A stretch of DNA of 64,000 bases from Deltaproteobacteria bacterium (GTDB lineage: Bacteria; Desulfobacterota; DSM-4660; Desulfatiglandales; Desulfatiglandaceae): the NCBI GenBank assembly GCA_019307815.1, contig JAFDIV010000007.1, positions 62,001 through 126,000 of the forward strand, given 5' to 3'. Positions 1 to 11,395 of the stretch are shown here, one piece after another (the first letter of the stretch is position 1; every line of letters begins with the position of its first letter). The translations under genes and the position numbers were made by a program. The notes under the pieces are model-generated. The model made no database searches and had not been told where the DNA came from. It worked only from the letters and a program-made list of their open reading frames with translations.

Positions 1-16
1 CTTTCCTGTTTCCATA

Positions 17-3000
17 TCAGTTTGCCACCTTTCGCGTCTTCAGTTCCATAATACCGTCTTTCTGCATGGTGTTTTCGATCACGTTTTTGTAAGCCTCTAA
101 CCTTGTCATAACACCGGCCACTGCACTGTGCTCATCCAGCTCCAAGATGAGATAGGCTTTGTCCTTCATTACATGTTTGTAAAAGTGCTCCAGAAATGAA
201 TCAGCCCCACATCCAAAGTTGGTCAGATGAAGGCCAAACATCTGGGGATTCTTCTTCACCAGCTTGGCCGTCCGGATAATCTGAGAGCCAAGTCCCCAGT
301 ACATGTTGGGGAAGTCTGAAAGATCAACATGGGACACATCAATGAAATCCATGGGTAGGCCCGTCACCCCTATTTTGGCCAAATTCTGGCCCAATCGGAG
401 ATTAATCCTCTCATCATAAAGGTTATAAGGCCTTCCAGTGACCACCACGATGGGCTCATCAGCCGGATGATTCTCTAGAACTGTACGGCCTTTTTGGTAA
501 AGCTCCTTAATAAAGGCATTATGTCTGTCCAGCCCCTCATAGACGGCCTCTCGAATCCTCTTTCTGCTTACCTTGAGTTTCTTGCCCAACTGCTCGGTAA
601 GCTCAACGGAAAGGGTATCAGGGTCATATTTTAGGTGGACTGTGGGCATTAGGGTCTGGGAAGGATCTAGGCCCAAGGCCATCTTTACCATATAAGAATT
701 ACTTTGGACCATGGGGCAATAAAATCCCACCTCAGTTCTGGTCGGGGTCGGCATGGTAATAAGCGAGGGCAGGAATAAAAAGTGGGTCTTTCCCATGAGG
801 GCCTTAACATGGCCGTGAGAGACCTTCACAGGAAAGCAGGTCTCTGCCACCATGGTCTCTATCCCTTCTTTGGCAATCTGGGTATTCGTGGGGGGTGTCA
901 AAACGACCCTATATCCAAGGGTATCAAAGAAATGGGCCCAGAACACGGCAGTCTGATGGGCGTAAAGGGCCCTTTGCATTCCCACTGTAAGCCGTCCATC
1001 CACCTCCATTATGGGGGTGTCACCCAATTCCACATAAACCCCGGCCATATACTCCTGCCAGATCTTCTGGCGCAAAAGGAAGTAATTTTCCTTTTTCTTC
1101 CCTTTGGCCCGTGTAACCTCATAGCGACCGCATTCACCTCCCCAGATGCTCCGTCGGCCATCAAAGTCGTAGATTTTGAGCTTGCACTGGTTATGGCAAT
1201 TGGGATCGGCGCGGCATATCTTTTCTTTGAACTCCATCCTGTCATTGATGGCACTGTCCAAGCCGCGGAAGCTGCTCATGTCTTTTCCTTCTGCGGTCAT
1301 CTTTTCCAGAACACTTACCGCTGCGCCATAGGCCCCCAATACCTCCCTGTGTTTGGGAACGATAAGGCCCCGGCCCAAGACATTCTCAAAAGCAGCAACC
1401 ACCCCCTTATTCAGAGAGGGCCCACCTAAAAACATCACCTTTTTTCCAATCTTTCTCTTGCCCACCACTCGATTCAGGTAATTGTGCACAATGGCATAAC
1501 ACAACCCTGCAATAAGGTCGGTCTGGGGAATGCCTTTCTGGAGATAGGAAACCAGGTCTGATTCCATGAATACCGTACAGCGCTCGGCAAGCTTGACTGG
1601 TGTCTCTGAAGAAAGAGCGATTTCTTGAAACTCGCCCACGATGTTGATACCATATTTATTAGCCAACTCATGGAGAAAGCTTCCAGTTCCCGCTGCGCAA
1701 ACTTTATTCATGTCAAAGTCAAGTGGGTACGTGTTGGAGATATAGATATACTTGGAGTCCTGCCCACCAATCTCAAATATGGTATCGACAGTTGAGTCAA
1801 TCTCCACTGCTCCCCTGGCATGAGCCGTGATCTCGTCAATAATCAGATCTACGTTTAGAAAGTCTCCTACCACATTTCGACCTGAACCCGTAGTAGCCGT
1901 ACCCACGATCTCGATCTGATCCCCTAGTTCATCTCGGATGCCCCGCAATAGACGCTGAGTCACCTCTATAGGCTTTCCCTGGGTAGGCACATAGCACTTG
2001 TGGACAATCTCCCTATTTTGATTAATGATCGCATACTTGGTGGTGGTAGAGCCGATATCAATACCCAGATACACCTTTGTCCCCTTAGGTATGAAGCCCT
2101 TTTCCACCTCATTCGACTCTGGAAACGCCGTTTTCTTCAATTCCAGCCGTTTTCCTATAGGAACGGACATCTGTTCAATCCGTGTGGACCTTCTCAGGGA
2201 TGACAGATCCATTGTACCTTTCTGTCCTGTTTCAAGGGCCTGAAGGGCCACACCAATGGCGCCCACAGAGGTGTTAAAGGGAGGCACAATTAGATTCGGA
2301 AAGTATTCTCTAAAGGCATTTACCTGGAGCTGGTTCTTGGACAGTCCTCCTATAAAAATAATCGGTTCTTCCAATTTCCTGTTGTTCACGATAGTGCTCA
2401 TGTAATTCCTTGCATTACCCACGTGCAGGCCATGAATGATATCCTCCAACCGCTCTCCACGGTTCTGCAAATGGATCATGTCAGATTTGGTAAATACCGT
2501 ACACCGACAGGCAACATTGGCAGGTTTTTCGCTCTTCAGCCCCAATTCAATAAAATCCTTTAGAATTTCATCAATGTGGCGTTGTGAGAGGTCCACCTGA
2601 CCGCTGTACATGGAAGTAGCAAGCCTCTGGGCCTGCTGATCAATAAAAGAACCAGTCCCTGATGCGCACGGCCCATTGGTATTGAAGTGTTCCAGATCCC
2701 ACCCCCCGTCATAGTGCCTGATCTGAAACAGGGCAGTATCCTGCCCCCCCATGCTGATAATGGTCTTTACATCAGGCTTCACATAAAGGGAACCCAATAC
2801 CTGGCTGATGGTCTCAAACTCATAAAAGGCGCCTGTCCTTTCACTCAACTTTTTCCCATGATTTCCCGTAAAACAAACCGTCTCAATGGCACCTTCTCCG
2901 AATCGCTCCTTCAACTCTTCCAGCAAGCCAAGGGTCTCCTCTTCCACCTTTCCCAAGTGCCTCCTATAAGGAGCCTCATAGACAATCTGCTTATCTTGAT

Positions 3001-3064
3001 TAATCACCACACAATTCAAACTCACCGAACCTGCATCAATTCCCACATAAAGACGATCTCTCAT
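17..3064 (-). CDS. Two-domain acyl-CoA dehydratase activase (BadF/BadG/HgdC-type ATPase)
   Basis: The 1015-residue protein has two ASKHA-type ATPase domains in tandem. Domain 1 (about 5-270) starts with GIDAGSVSLN and carries GGQD and GTGSF; domain 2 (about 330-590) starts with GIDIGSTTTKY and again carries GGQD and CAAGTGSF. Each also has a C-[R/E]RCTVF-like segment (ACRCTVF, AERCTVF), the type of cysteine position that holds the inter-subunit 4Fe-4S cluster in HgdC. A DUF2229-type region follows (about 660-890). Known family members drive ATP-dependent electron transfer to 2-hydroxyacyl-CoA dehydratases or benzoyl-CoA reductases; large fused forms in anaerobes are mostly of unknown substrate. 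No HgdA/HgdB or BcrBC partner is in the window. ATG start; polA lies 67 bp upstream in the same orientation. The family assignment is secure, the partner is unknown. Confidence 0.88.
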   Translation of the reverse strand: MRDRLYVGIDAGSVSLNCVVINQDKQIVYEAPYRRHLGKVEEETLGLLEELKERFGEGAIETVCFTGNHGKKLSERTGAFYEFETISQVLGSLYVKPDVKTIISMGGQDTALFQIRHYDGGWDLEHFNTNGPCASGTGSFIDQQAQRLATSMYSGQVDLSQRHIDEILKDFIELGLKSEKPANVACRCTVFTKSDMIHLQNRGERLEDIIHGLHVGNARNYMSTIVNNRKLEEPIIFIGGLSKNQLQVNAFREYFPNLIVPPFNTSVGAIGVALQALETGQKGTMDLSSLRRSTRIEQMSVPIGKRLELKKTAFPESNEVEKGFIPKGTKVYLGIDIGSTTTKYAIINQNREIVHKCYVPTQGKPIEVTQRLLRGIRDELGDQIEIVGTATTGSGRNVVGDFLNVDLIIDEITAHARGAVEIDSTVDTIFEIGGQDSKYIYISNTYPLDFDMNKVCAAGTGSFLHELANKYGINIVGEFQEIALSSETPVKLAERCTVFMESDLVSYLQKGIPQTDLIAGLCYAIVHNYLNRVVGKRKIGKKVMFLGGPSLNKGVVAAFENVLGRGLIVPKHREVLGAYGAAVSVLEKMTAEGKDMSSFRGLDSAINDRMEFKEKICRADPNCHNQCKLKIYDFDGRRSIWGGECGRYEVTRAKGKKKENYFLLRQKIWQEYMAGVYVELGDTPIMEVDGRLTVGMQRALYAHQTAVFWAHFFDTLGYRVVLTPPTNTQIAKEGIETMVAETCFPVKVSHGHVKALMGKTHFLFLPSLITMPTPTRTEVGFYCPMVQSNSYMVKMALGLDPSQTLMPTVHLKYDPDTLSVELTEQLGKKLKVSRKRIREAVYEGLDRHNAFIKELYQKGRTVLENHPADEPIVVVTGRPYNLYDERINLRLGQNLAKIGVTGLPMDFIDVSHVDLSDFPNMYWGLGSQIIRTAKLVKKNPQMFGLHLTNFGCGADSFLEHFYKHVMKDKAYLILELDEHSAVAGVMTRLEAYKNVIENTMQKDGIMELKTRKVAN

Positions 3065-3131
3065 TTTCGGCGCTCCTCGCTGCTAAACAATACTTATAGC
3101 ATCATAGTGATACAGATTCCAGGCACCATCC

Positions 3132-5822
3132 TCAATGTGCCTCAGACCAATTCATCCCCACGCCCACATCCACCTTGAGGGGTACGTCCAGGGCGTATAC
3201 ACCTTCCATTTCTTTACGAATGATAGGAACCACTGTGTCCACTTCCTCATCAGGCACTTCAAATAGCAGTTCATCATGTACCTGGAGGATCATCTTGGCA
3301 CCATATTTCTCACGTCTCAATCGCTGGTGGATATTTATCATGGCCTTTTTGATCAGGTCGGCCGCGGTCCCCTGGATTGGCGTGTTCACCGCAATACGTT
3401 CAGCCTCCGCCCTGATCACCTGCTTGGGATGATCAATGTCCGGTACATACCTTCGCCGGTTGAACAAGGTGGTCACATAGCCCTTCTCCTTTGCCATCTT
3501 AATCATGCGTTCCTTGTACGTGAGCACGCCTTTGTACCTTTGGTAGTATGCGTTAATATACTGCTTTGCAGCAGAAAGATCAATCTCAAGCTCCTCACTC
3601 AATTTCTGGGGTCCCATGCCGTATATGATACCAAAGTTGATTGCCTTGGCGATCCTTCTCATATCCGGCGTAACCTCGCCAGGGTCCACTCCCATGATTT
3701 CAGCTGCGGTCTTAGCATGAACATCCTCCCCCTTCTCAAACGCCTCCCGAAATGCTGGATCACCAGAGTAATGAGCAAACACCCTAAGCTCGATCTGGCT
3801 GTAATCAGCAGAGACCAGTTTATACCCATTCTCGGCAATAAAGCCCTTGCGGATCTCCTTGCCCTCATCGCCCCGTATGGGAATGTTTTGCAAATTCGGA
3901 TTGCTACTGCTCAATCTGCCCGTAGCAGCCACCGTCTGATTGAATGAGGTATGAAGCCTCCCTGTAAAAGGTTCCACCATCTTTACCAGCGCATCCAGAT
4001 ATGTGGATTTCAACTTCGAAAGTGTGCGATACCGCAGAACCAACTTGGGCACTTTATGGGGGTATGTGGCCAACTTCTTGAGCACATTCACATCGGTGGA
4101 ATACCTCTTGGTCTTGGCGGTCTTTCGTTGAACAGGGAGCTGAAGCTTCTCAAAAAGCACATAGGCCAACTGCTGGGGGGAGTTGATGTTAAACTCCATA
4201 CCCGCTTCCTGATAAATCTGTTGTTCGATCAGAGCAAGTTCCTTTGCCACCTTATCAGACAGAGTTTTGAAAAATGGGATGTCAATCTTGATGCCATTTA
4301 GTTCCATGTCCATCAAAACCGGAAGTAACTTCATTTCCAGGTCATAAAACAGGGTCTCATTCTTTTCAGACCTCAGGATCCCATCCAGTATATGCATCAA
4401 CCTCAAAGTAATGTCTGCATCTTCACAGGAGTACTGCATGGCAGCCTGAACATCTACCTCTGAGAAATTCTTTGGCCCTTTGCCTTTTCCAACGAGCTCT
4501 TTATACCCTATCATCCTATGGTTCAAATAGTGCTGCGACAATGCGTCCAGGTTGTGTTGTCTCAGACCAGGATTGATCACATATGAGGCAATCATGGTGT
4601 CGAAATGGATGCCTCTTAATGAGATACCGTGCAAATGGAAGACCTCTGCGTCATACTTTATGTTTTGCCCCACCTTGGCCACACCCTCATCTTCCAACAC
4701 AGGCTTAAGAACCTTGAGGGCCTCGGACACGGACAATTGCTTTGGGGCACCGGGATAACTATGGCCAACAGGCAAATAGAAGGCCTTCCCTTCCTCTATG
4801 GAAAAAGAGATGCCCACAAGCCTTGCCCTGAATGGGTTTTCACTGGTAGTTTCCGTGTCAATGCTTACCAGCCCTTTCTCTCTTATCATAGAAACGAGGG
4901 CTGAAAGTTCCTCTTTGGAAAGGCATAGCCTATAGTCATTCTCCTTGTCCTCTTTTCTGGATGCAAACTGATCCCACAGGTCCCTGAATTCAAGCTCCCT
5001 GAATAATTCAGTCAAGGTTTCTTTCTCGGGGTCTCCAATGTGCAAATCCTCCGGTCTAATGTCTAAGGGTACATTCTGATCAATAGTAACGAGCCTTTTG
5101 CTAAGTCTTGCCTCCTCGGCTCCGGCACGAAGGTTTTCTTTTAGTTTGTTACCCTTGACCGCATTAATATTGTCCAGCACATTTTCTAGGGACCCAAATT
5201 CCTTTATAAGCTTTACAGCGGTCTTTTCTCCTACGCCTTGAACGCCTGGTATGTTGTCGCTGGTATCGCCAGAGAGGCCCATTACATCAACAAATTGCTC
5301 CGGCTCTAGTCCGTATTCTTCCTTCAGGGAATCATAGTCCGTAACCCTGTCCTTCATGGTATCCCATATACTTACACGCGGACTGATGAGTTGCCGAAAG
5401 TCCTTATCTCCCGTGACCATGATCACCTCATGACCCTGCTCCTCACACCTGCGGGCCAAAGTGCCTATCAGGTCATCCGCCTCATACCCTTCTTTTTCCA
5501 GGATCTTTATATTGAATGCTTTGATGATCTTTTTGACAAGTGGTATCTGAAGGGCCAAATCTTCTGGCATGGGTGGGCGATTGGCCTTGTAGGCTTCGTA
5601 TATCTCATGGCGAAATGTGGGGCCCTTGGCGTCAAACACTATGGCCACGTATTTTGGCTTCTTTTCCTGGAGCAACTTCAACAGCATTTTGGTGAAGCCA
5701 AATACTACGTTTGTGGGAAAGCCTTTGGAATTGGAGAGGTTTCTTATGGCATGGTAGGCCCGATGAAGGTAAGAGCTGCCATCAACGAGAAAAACCGGCT
5801 CCTTCTTGGACTCACTTTTCAC
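3132..5822 (-). CDS. polA: DNA polymerase I
   Basis: Family A polymerase of about 896 residues with all three activities visible. The N-terminal 5'-nuclease has LVDGSSYLHRAYHA, EADDLIGTLA and GLSGDTSDNIPG. The central 3'-5' exonuclease looks active: DTETT, NIKYDAE and YSCEDAD supply the acidic residues. The polymerase domain has motif A (DYSQIELRV), motif B (RRIAKAINFGIIYG) and motif C (VHDELLFE). It acts in replication gap filling and repair. The frame is open to a TTG at 5876, but the GTG at 5822 puts 11 residues before LVDGSS as in relatives and has AAAGG upstream, so I prefer it. The gene directly follows rny and is probably co-transcribed. Confidence 0.95.
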   Translation of the reverse strand: MKSESKKEPVFLVDGSSYLHRAYHAIRNLSNSKGFPTNVVFGFTKMLLKLLQEKKPKYVAIVFDAKGPTFRHEIYEAYKANRPPMPEDLALQIPLVKKIIKAFNIKILEKEGYEADDLIGTLARRCEEQGHEVIMVTGDKDFRQLISPRVSIWDTMKDRVTDYDSLKEEYGLEPEQFVDVMGLSGDTSDNIPGVQGVGEKTAVKLIKEFGSLENVLDNINAVKGNKLKENLRAGAEEARLSKRLVTIDQNVPLDIRPEDLHIGDPEKETLTELFRELEFRDLWDQFASRKEDKENDYRLCLSKEELSALVSMIREKGLVSIDTETTSENPFRARLVGISFSIEEGKAFYLPVGHSYPGAPKQLSVSEALKVLKPVLEDEGVAKVGQNIKYDAEVFHLHGISLRGIHFDTMIASYVINPGLRQHNLDALSQHYLNHRMIGYKELVGKGKGPKNFSEVDVQAAMQYSCEDADITLRLMHILDGILRSEKNETLFYDLEMKLLPVLMDMELNGIKIDIPFFKTLSDKVAKELALIEQQIYQEAGMEFNINSPQQLAYVLFEKLQLPVQRKTAKTKRYSTDVNVLKKLATYPHKVPKLVLRYRTLSKLKSTYLDALVKMVEPFTGRLHTSFNQTVAATGRLSSSNPNLQNIPIRGDEGKEIRKGFIAENGYKLVSADYSQIELRVFAHYSGDPAFREAFEKGEDVHAKTAAEIMGVDPGEVTPDMRRIAKAINFGIIYGMGPQKLSEELEIDLSAAKQYINAYYQRYKGVLTYKERMIKMAKEKGYVTTLFNRRRYVPDIDHPKQVIRAEAERIAVNTPIQGTAADLIKKAMINIHQRLRREKYGAKMILQVHDELLFEVPDEEVDTVVPIIRKEMEGVYALDVPLKVDVGVGMNWSEAH

Positions 5823-5879
5823 AGCTTGGTAGCCTTTTTTGAGGAAAAGATCTTGTAGCCCTAAAGAGCTGCTCAAAGC

Positions 5880-7442
5880 TTACTTGGCATATTCCACAGC
5901 CCTTGTCTCGCGAATGACTGTCACCTTGATCTGTCCCGGATACGTCATATTCTGTTCTATTTTCTTGGCTATTTCTTTGCATAGCATAAATGCCTGGTCG
6001 TCATCAACAATTTTGCTTTCCACCATTATCCTGATCTCACGGCCTGCCTGGATAGCATAGGACTTTTCCACACCATGAAAGGATGTGGCGATCCTCTCCA
6101 GATCTTCCAGCCTCTTGACATATGACTCCAGCATTTCCTGCCGCGCACCAGGCCGTGCACCGGACAGTGTATCAGCGGCCTGGACCAATACCGCCAGGAC
6201 TGTCTCAGGGGGGATCTCTTCATGGTGTGCGGCAATGGCATGGACCACTTCCTTAGACTCTCCATACTTTCTCGCAAGATCCGCTCCAATGGCCGCGTGG
6301 GCCCCTTCCACTTCATGATCAACCGCCTTGCCTATGTCATGGAGCAGCCCTGCCCTCTTTGCCTCCTTAATATTTAAGCCCAACTCTGCTGCCATAATTC
6401 CACACAGAAAACCCACCTCAATTGAGTGCTGGAGGACATTTTGGGCATAACTTGAACGGTATTTCAGCCGACCAAGAAGTTTAACCAGCTCTGAATTTAT
6501 TCCATGGACCCCCAAATCAAATGTGGCCTGCTCCCCTGCCTCGCGAATACTCGCTTCTATCTCCTTATTTACCTTAGCAACAACATCCTCGATCCTGGCC
6601 GGGTGGATCCGCCCATCGTCAATAAGCCTTTGAAGGGCAACCTTGGCTACCTCCCGTCTAACCGGATTGAAACCGGATAAGATAACCGCCTCTGGGGTAT
6701 CGTCGATAATCACGTCAACACCCGTTGCGGCCTCAATGGCCCGTATGTTTCTCCCCTCCCTTCCAATGATCCTCCCTTTCATCTCTTCGTTAGGGAGGTT
6801 GACCACGGAAACAGTTTTCTCGGTCACATAATCTCCCGCATACCGTTTTATGGCAAGGGCTAAGATCTCTTGCGTCTTTTTATCAGCCTCTTCACGCGCC
6901 TCGTTTTCTATCTTTCTGATGAGTTTGGCAGCTTCATGCCGGGCCTCTGATTCCATTGATTGAATCAAGAGCCGCTTTGCATCCTCACTGGACATCCCCG
7001 CGATCTTTTCAAGCTCCCTTCTGCGTTCTTCAATCAGTCGCCCGTATTCCTCTTCCCTAGCTCTCAGGTCCCTTTCAATCCTTTCTATGGACCGTTCCCT
7101 CTCAGATACCCGGCTCTCCCTCTTTTCCAACTGATCCAGCTTCTTATCTATATTTTCCTCTTTATGAAAAAGCCTCTTTTCCTGAATAAGAAGCTGCTCT
7201 TTCTTCTCTCTTGTCTCCTTTTCAAACTCTACCTTCATTTGGTAGAGTGTGTCCTTTGCCTGAAGATGGGCCTCCTTTTTGATAGTTTTGGCCTCTTTTT
7301 GGGCATCGGCCAGTATTTTCCTTGCATACTTTTCTATGGACTCAACCCTGGACTCCGTGAGCTTCTTGCGCACGATAAAGCCCACCAAAATGCCAACAAT
7401 CAAGCCAGCTAGTATCAATCCTACGCCATATAATACAGACAT
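5880..7442 (-). CDS. rny: Ribonuclease Y
   Basis: About 520 residues: an N-terminal membrane anchor ([19 protein letters not shown]), a long charged coiled coil (about 30-200), a KH domain with the [15 protein letters not shown] loop, then an HD domain with LLHDIGKA and AAHHEE. RNase Y is a membrane-attached endoribonuclease that starts mRNA decay. The frame extends to an ATG at 7547, but that adds 35 residues ahead of the membrane anchor. The ATG at 7442 starts MSVLYG, as in relatives, and has AAGGAG upstream. It lies between a candidate 6S RNA and polA. The family call is certain. Confidence 0.94.
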   Translation of the reverse strand: MSVLYGVGLILAGLIVGILVGFIVRKKLTESRVESIEKYARKILADAQKEAKTIKKEAHLQAKDTLYQMKVEFEKETREKKEQLLIQEKRLFHKEENIDKKLDQLEKRESRVSERERSIERIERDLRAREEEYGRLIEERRRELEKIAGMSSEDAKRLLIQSMESEARHEAAKLIRKIENEAREEADKKTQEILALAIKRYAGDYVTEKTVSVVNLPNEEMKGRIIGREGRNIRAIEAATGVDVIIDDTPEAVILSGFNPVRREVAKVALQRLIDDGRIHPARIEDVVAKVNKEIEASIREAGEQATFDLGVHGINSELVKLLGRLKYRSSYAQNVLQHSIEVGFLCGIMAAELGLNIKEAKRAGLLHDIGKAVDHEVEGAHAAIGADLARKYGESKEVVHAIAAHHEEIPPETVLAVLVQAADTLSGARPGARQEMLESYVKRLEDLERIATSFHGVEKSYAIQAGREIRIMVESKIVDDDQAFMLCKEIAKKIEQNMTYPGQIKVTVIRETRAVEYAK

Positions 7443-7575
7443 GGTATCATTCAGCTCCTTTTCTATATCATATCTCCCGTAGGTTTTTGGAAACCTCACC
7501 CCTGCGTTCAAAAATCGCTCTTCCCAGTGCATACGGGATATATACAAGCAAGTCCAGCCACTGGAGCCAATCCTT

Positions 7576-7604
7576 TATGGCTACCTTTCATATTCGACTG
7601 TCAA
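7576..7604 (-). promoter_or_regulatory. Possible rny-polA promoter
   Basis: The minus strand has a perfect TTGACA (7604-7599) with only a weak -10 (GCCATA or CATAAA, depending on a 17 or 19 base spacer). A promoter is expected here because the candidate 6S RNA upstream ends in a terminator-like stem and T-run. Weak support. Confidence 0.25.
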
Positions 7605-7682
7605 TGGGGGAGCATGGGGTGGTGTTAAATATCACAAGAATGATTCAGCAATGGAGACAAATGGGATGTGCACCGTGTGCAG

Positions 7683-7913
7683 AAAAAAGGTGTGAACCGA
7701 CCAACTATAGCTGATGAACCAATGTTTCCTGTCCGTTCACTTTACGGTATTGGAAATATTGGCTCGAAAAAGCGAATAACTCCAATCCATTACAATCAGT
7801 TTCCCCAAAAAACATCCTTCCCACAAAATACATGTCAAAGGGTTGGACAAAAGCCCTTTGCAGGAAACCAACCTTATATTTAGGAGAATGATCCCTACTC
7901 CGGTTCAAACCCA
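7683..7913 (-). ncRNA. ssrS: Candidate 6S RNA (structured RNA between zapA and rny)
   Basis: The 515-base gap between zapA and rny contains one long RNA fold on the minus strand. The ends pair: GGTTTGAACCGG near 7911-7900 with TCGGTTCACACC near 7700-7689, one mismatch, and the 3' arm runs straight into TTTTTT. Inside, GTTTCCTG (about 7869-7862) pairs perfectly with CAGGAAAC (about 7730-7723). Between these two stems lie two unpaired stretches of some 25-30 bases each, like the central bubble of 6S RNA. An extra hairpin (CAAAGGG / CCCTTTG) lies further in. In many Proteobacteria ssrS lies directly beside zapA, as here. Size, about 230 nt, is slightly long for 6S. No covariance search was possible, so the identity is inferred from position and fold. 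Confidence 0.5.
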
Positions 7914-7956
7914 TAGTCTCCATAGACACATCTTCCCACTAAGCGTTCCGCCTCCC

Positions 7957-8238
7957 TCATTGTGTCATTGAGCCAATACGTCTAAGCAAGGCCTCGGTTC
8001 TGGACTCTATCGCCTTGATCAGTGTGTCATGCATCTCCTTAAGTTGAAAATACTCGCTTGCTATATGAAAGGCAGCCAATATGGCAAGTTTCTTATCACT
8101 AAGGGCTCCACCATGGGCCTTCATTTCCCTTAGCTTCCCGTCCAAAAATTGGGCAATCTTTTCCACATGTTCACTCGATTCCTCACTGAGAAGCTGGTAT
8201 TCTTGATCTAGAATTTTTACTGTAACTCGCTCTTTCAA
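7957..8238 (-). CDS. zapA: Cell division protein ZapA
   Basis: The 93-residue protein has the ZapA pattern: an N-terminal strand region (VTVKILDQEYQLLSEE), then helices and a C-terminal coiled coil, with the LAILAAFHIASEYF helix seen across the family. ZapA binds and cross-links FtsZ filaments at midcell. The start is TTG at 8238, with AGGGG seven bases upstream. It sits 20 bp after a ZapB-like coiled-coil gene and just before the candidate 6S RNA. Confidence 0.85.
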   Translation of the reverse strand: MKERVTVKILDQEYQLLSEESSEHVEKIAQFLDGKLREMKAHGGALSDKKLAILAAFHIASEYFQLKEMHDTLIKAIESRTEALLRRIGSMTQ

Positions 8239-8258
8239 GGGCTGCCCCTAACACCGAT

Positions 8259-8498
8259 TTAATCGATTTCGATCTGCTCCATCTTTTCCAGAAGGTGAAG
8301 GATCTTCTGTCTTGCCTTATCCCTCCCGGATTTCAGTGCTTCCACCTGTCTGGTAAGGTCAGATATCTTTTCTTCCTGGATCTGAACCTTCTCAGACAAG
8401 GCCGCTTTTTCTTTCTTTAGGCCTTGTACCAATTCTAATAAGGCATCCACCTTTTGTTCTAGCACATCAAACTGCTCTATCTCGCCACCCATTTCCAT
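8259..8498 (-). CDS. ZapB-like coiled-coil protein
   Basis: The 79-residue protein is one predicted coiled coil from about residue 8 to 78, with heptad leucines (VLEQKVDALLELVQGL and so on), high Glu/Lys and no other domain. Size, all-coil build and place immediately upstream of zapA fit ZapB, which links Z-ring and MatP-bound chromosome in other bacteria. Coiled coils are easy to mis-assign, so the function rests mainly on neighbourhood. ATG start with AAGGTGGG upstream. Confidence 0.62.
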   Translation of the reverse strand: MEMGGEIEQFDVLEQKVDALLELVQGLKKEKAALSEKVQIQEEKISDLTRQVEALKSGRDKARQKILHLLEKMEQIEID

Positions 8499-8561
8499 GA
8501 TACTTACCCACCTTATAAATGATTTTTGCTCATATTAGCCTTTGAGCACTCAAAGGTCAAT

Positions 8562-8591
8562 AAAAAAGGCAGGCCAAAAAGACCTGCCTTT
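8562..8591 (-). terminator. Intrinsic terminator of the atp operon
   Basis: On the minus strand, AAAGGCAGG (8591-8583) and CCTGCCTTT (8573-8565) form a 9 bp stem around a TCTTTTTGG loop, followed by more T residues to 8562. It lies 28 bp after the atpC stop codon. The strongest intrinsic terminator I found in the window. Confidence 0.88.
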
Positions 8592-8618
8592 CCAGATTAT
8601 CCGTGCTATTTTGAGCGG

Positions 8619-9029
8619 TTACATCGCTTTTTCAGCCACCTTGATGCGCGCAATAGCCCGCTTCAATGCCGCTTCTGCCCTCTGAAAGTCAATGTCCGGC
8701 GTTCCCCGATCCTTGGCTAATCTTTCCTTGGCCCTCTCCATGGCCTTGCGGGCCCTCTCCACATCAATTTCAGAGGCCCTCTCCGCGGCATCCACCAGTA
8801 CAGAAACCTTATTGTCAGAGACTTCTGCGAACCCAGTTGTCACGGCTAGATGTTCTGTCTTACCCTCTGCCGTGTACCGGAGTTCCCCGGGTAAAATTCC
8901 TGTAAGGAAAGGCACATGGCCTTCCAAGACACCGAACTCTCCTAGAGAACCCGGAGCCACCACAATTTCCACCTGTTGACTTACCACTACCCTCTCGGGG
9001 GTTACGACTTCCAAATAGAGGTTACCCAT
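8619..9029 (-). CDS. atpC: ATP synthase F1 epsilon subunit
   Basis: The 136-residue protein has the N-terminal beta-sandwich (LEVVTPERVVVSQQVE, GSLGEFGVLEGHVPFLT) and a C-terminal two-helix hairpin (about 85-136). It is the rotor subunit that couples F1 to the c-ring and restrains ATP hydrolysis. Last gene of the atp operon, 15 bp after atpD and followed by an intrinsic terminator. ATG start. Confidence 0.95.
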   Translation of the reverse strand: MGNLYLEVVTPERVVVSQQVEIVVAPGSLGEFGVLEGHVPFLTGILPGELRYTAEGKTEHLAVTTGFAEVSDNKVSVLVDAAERASEIDVERARKAMERAKERLAKDRGTPDIDFQRAEAALKRAIARIKVAEKAM

Positions 9030-9044
9030 TGGTTCACCCTTTAC

Positions 9045-11364
<2,320 letters not shown>

Positions 11365-11395
11365 AGGAACATCTCTTTCACATCAATTTAATCTT

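Noticed and set aside
782..1429. Long plus-strand open frame opposite the activase
   Set aside because: Lies wholly inside a well-supported gene on the other strand, has no family motif and no ribosome site.
7899..7912. GGTTCAAACCC resembling a tRNA T-arm
   Set aside because: No acceptor stem, anticodon arm or CCA at the right distances; the segment pairs instead with the end of the candidate 6S RNA.
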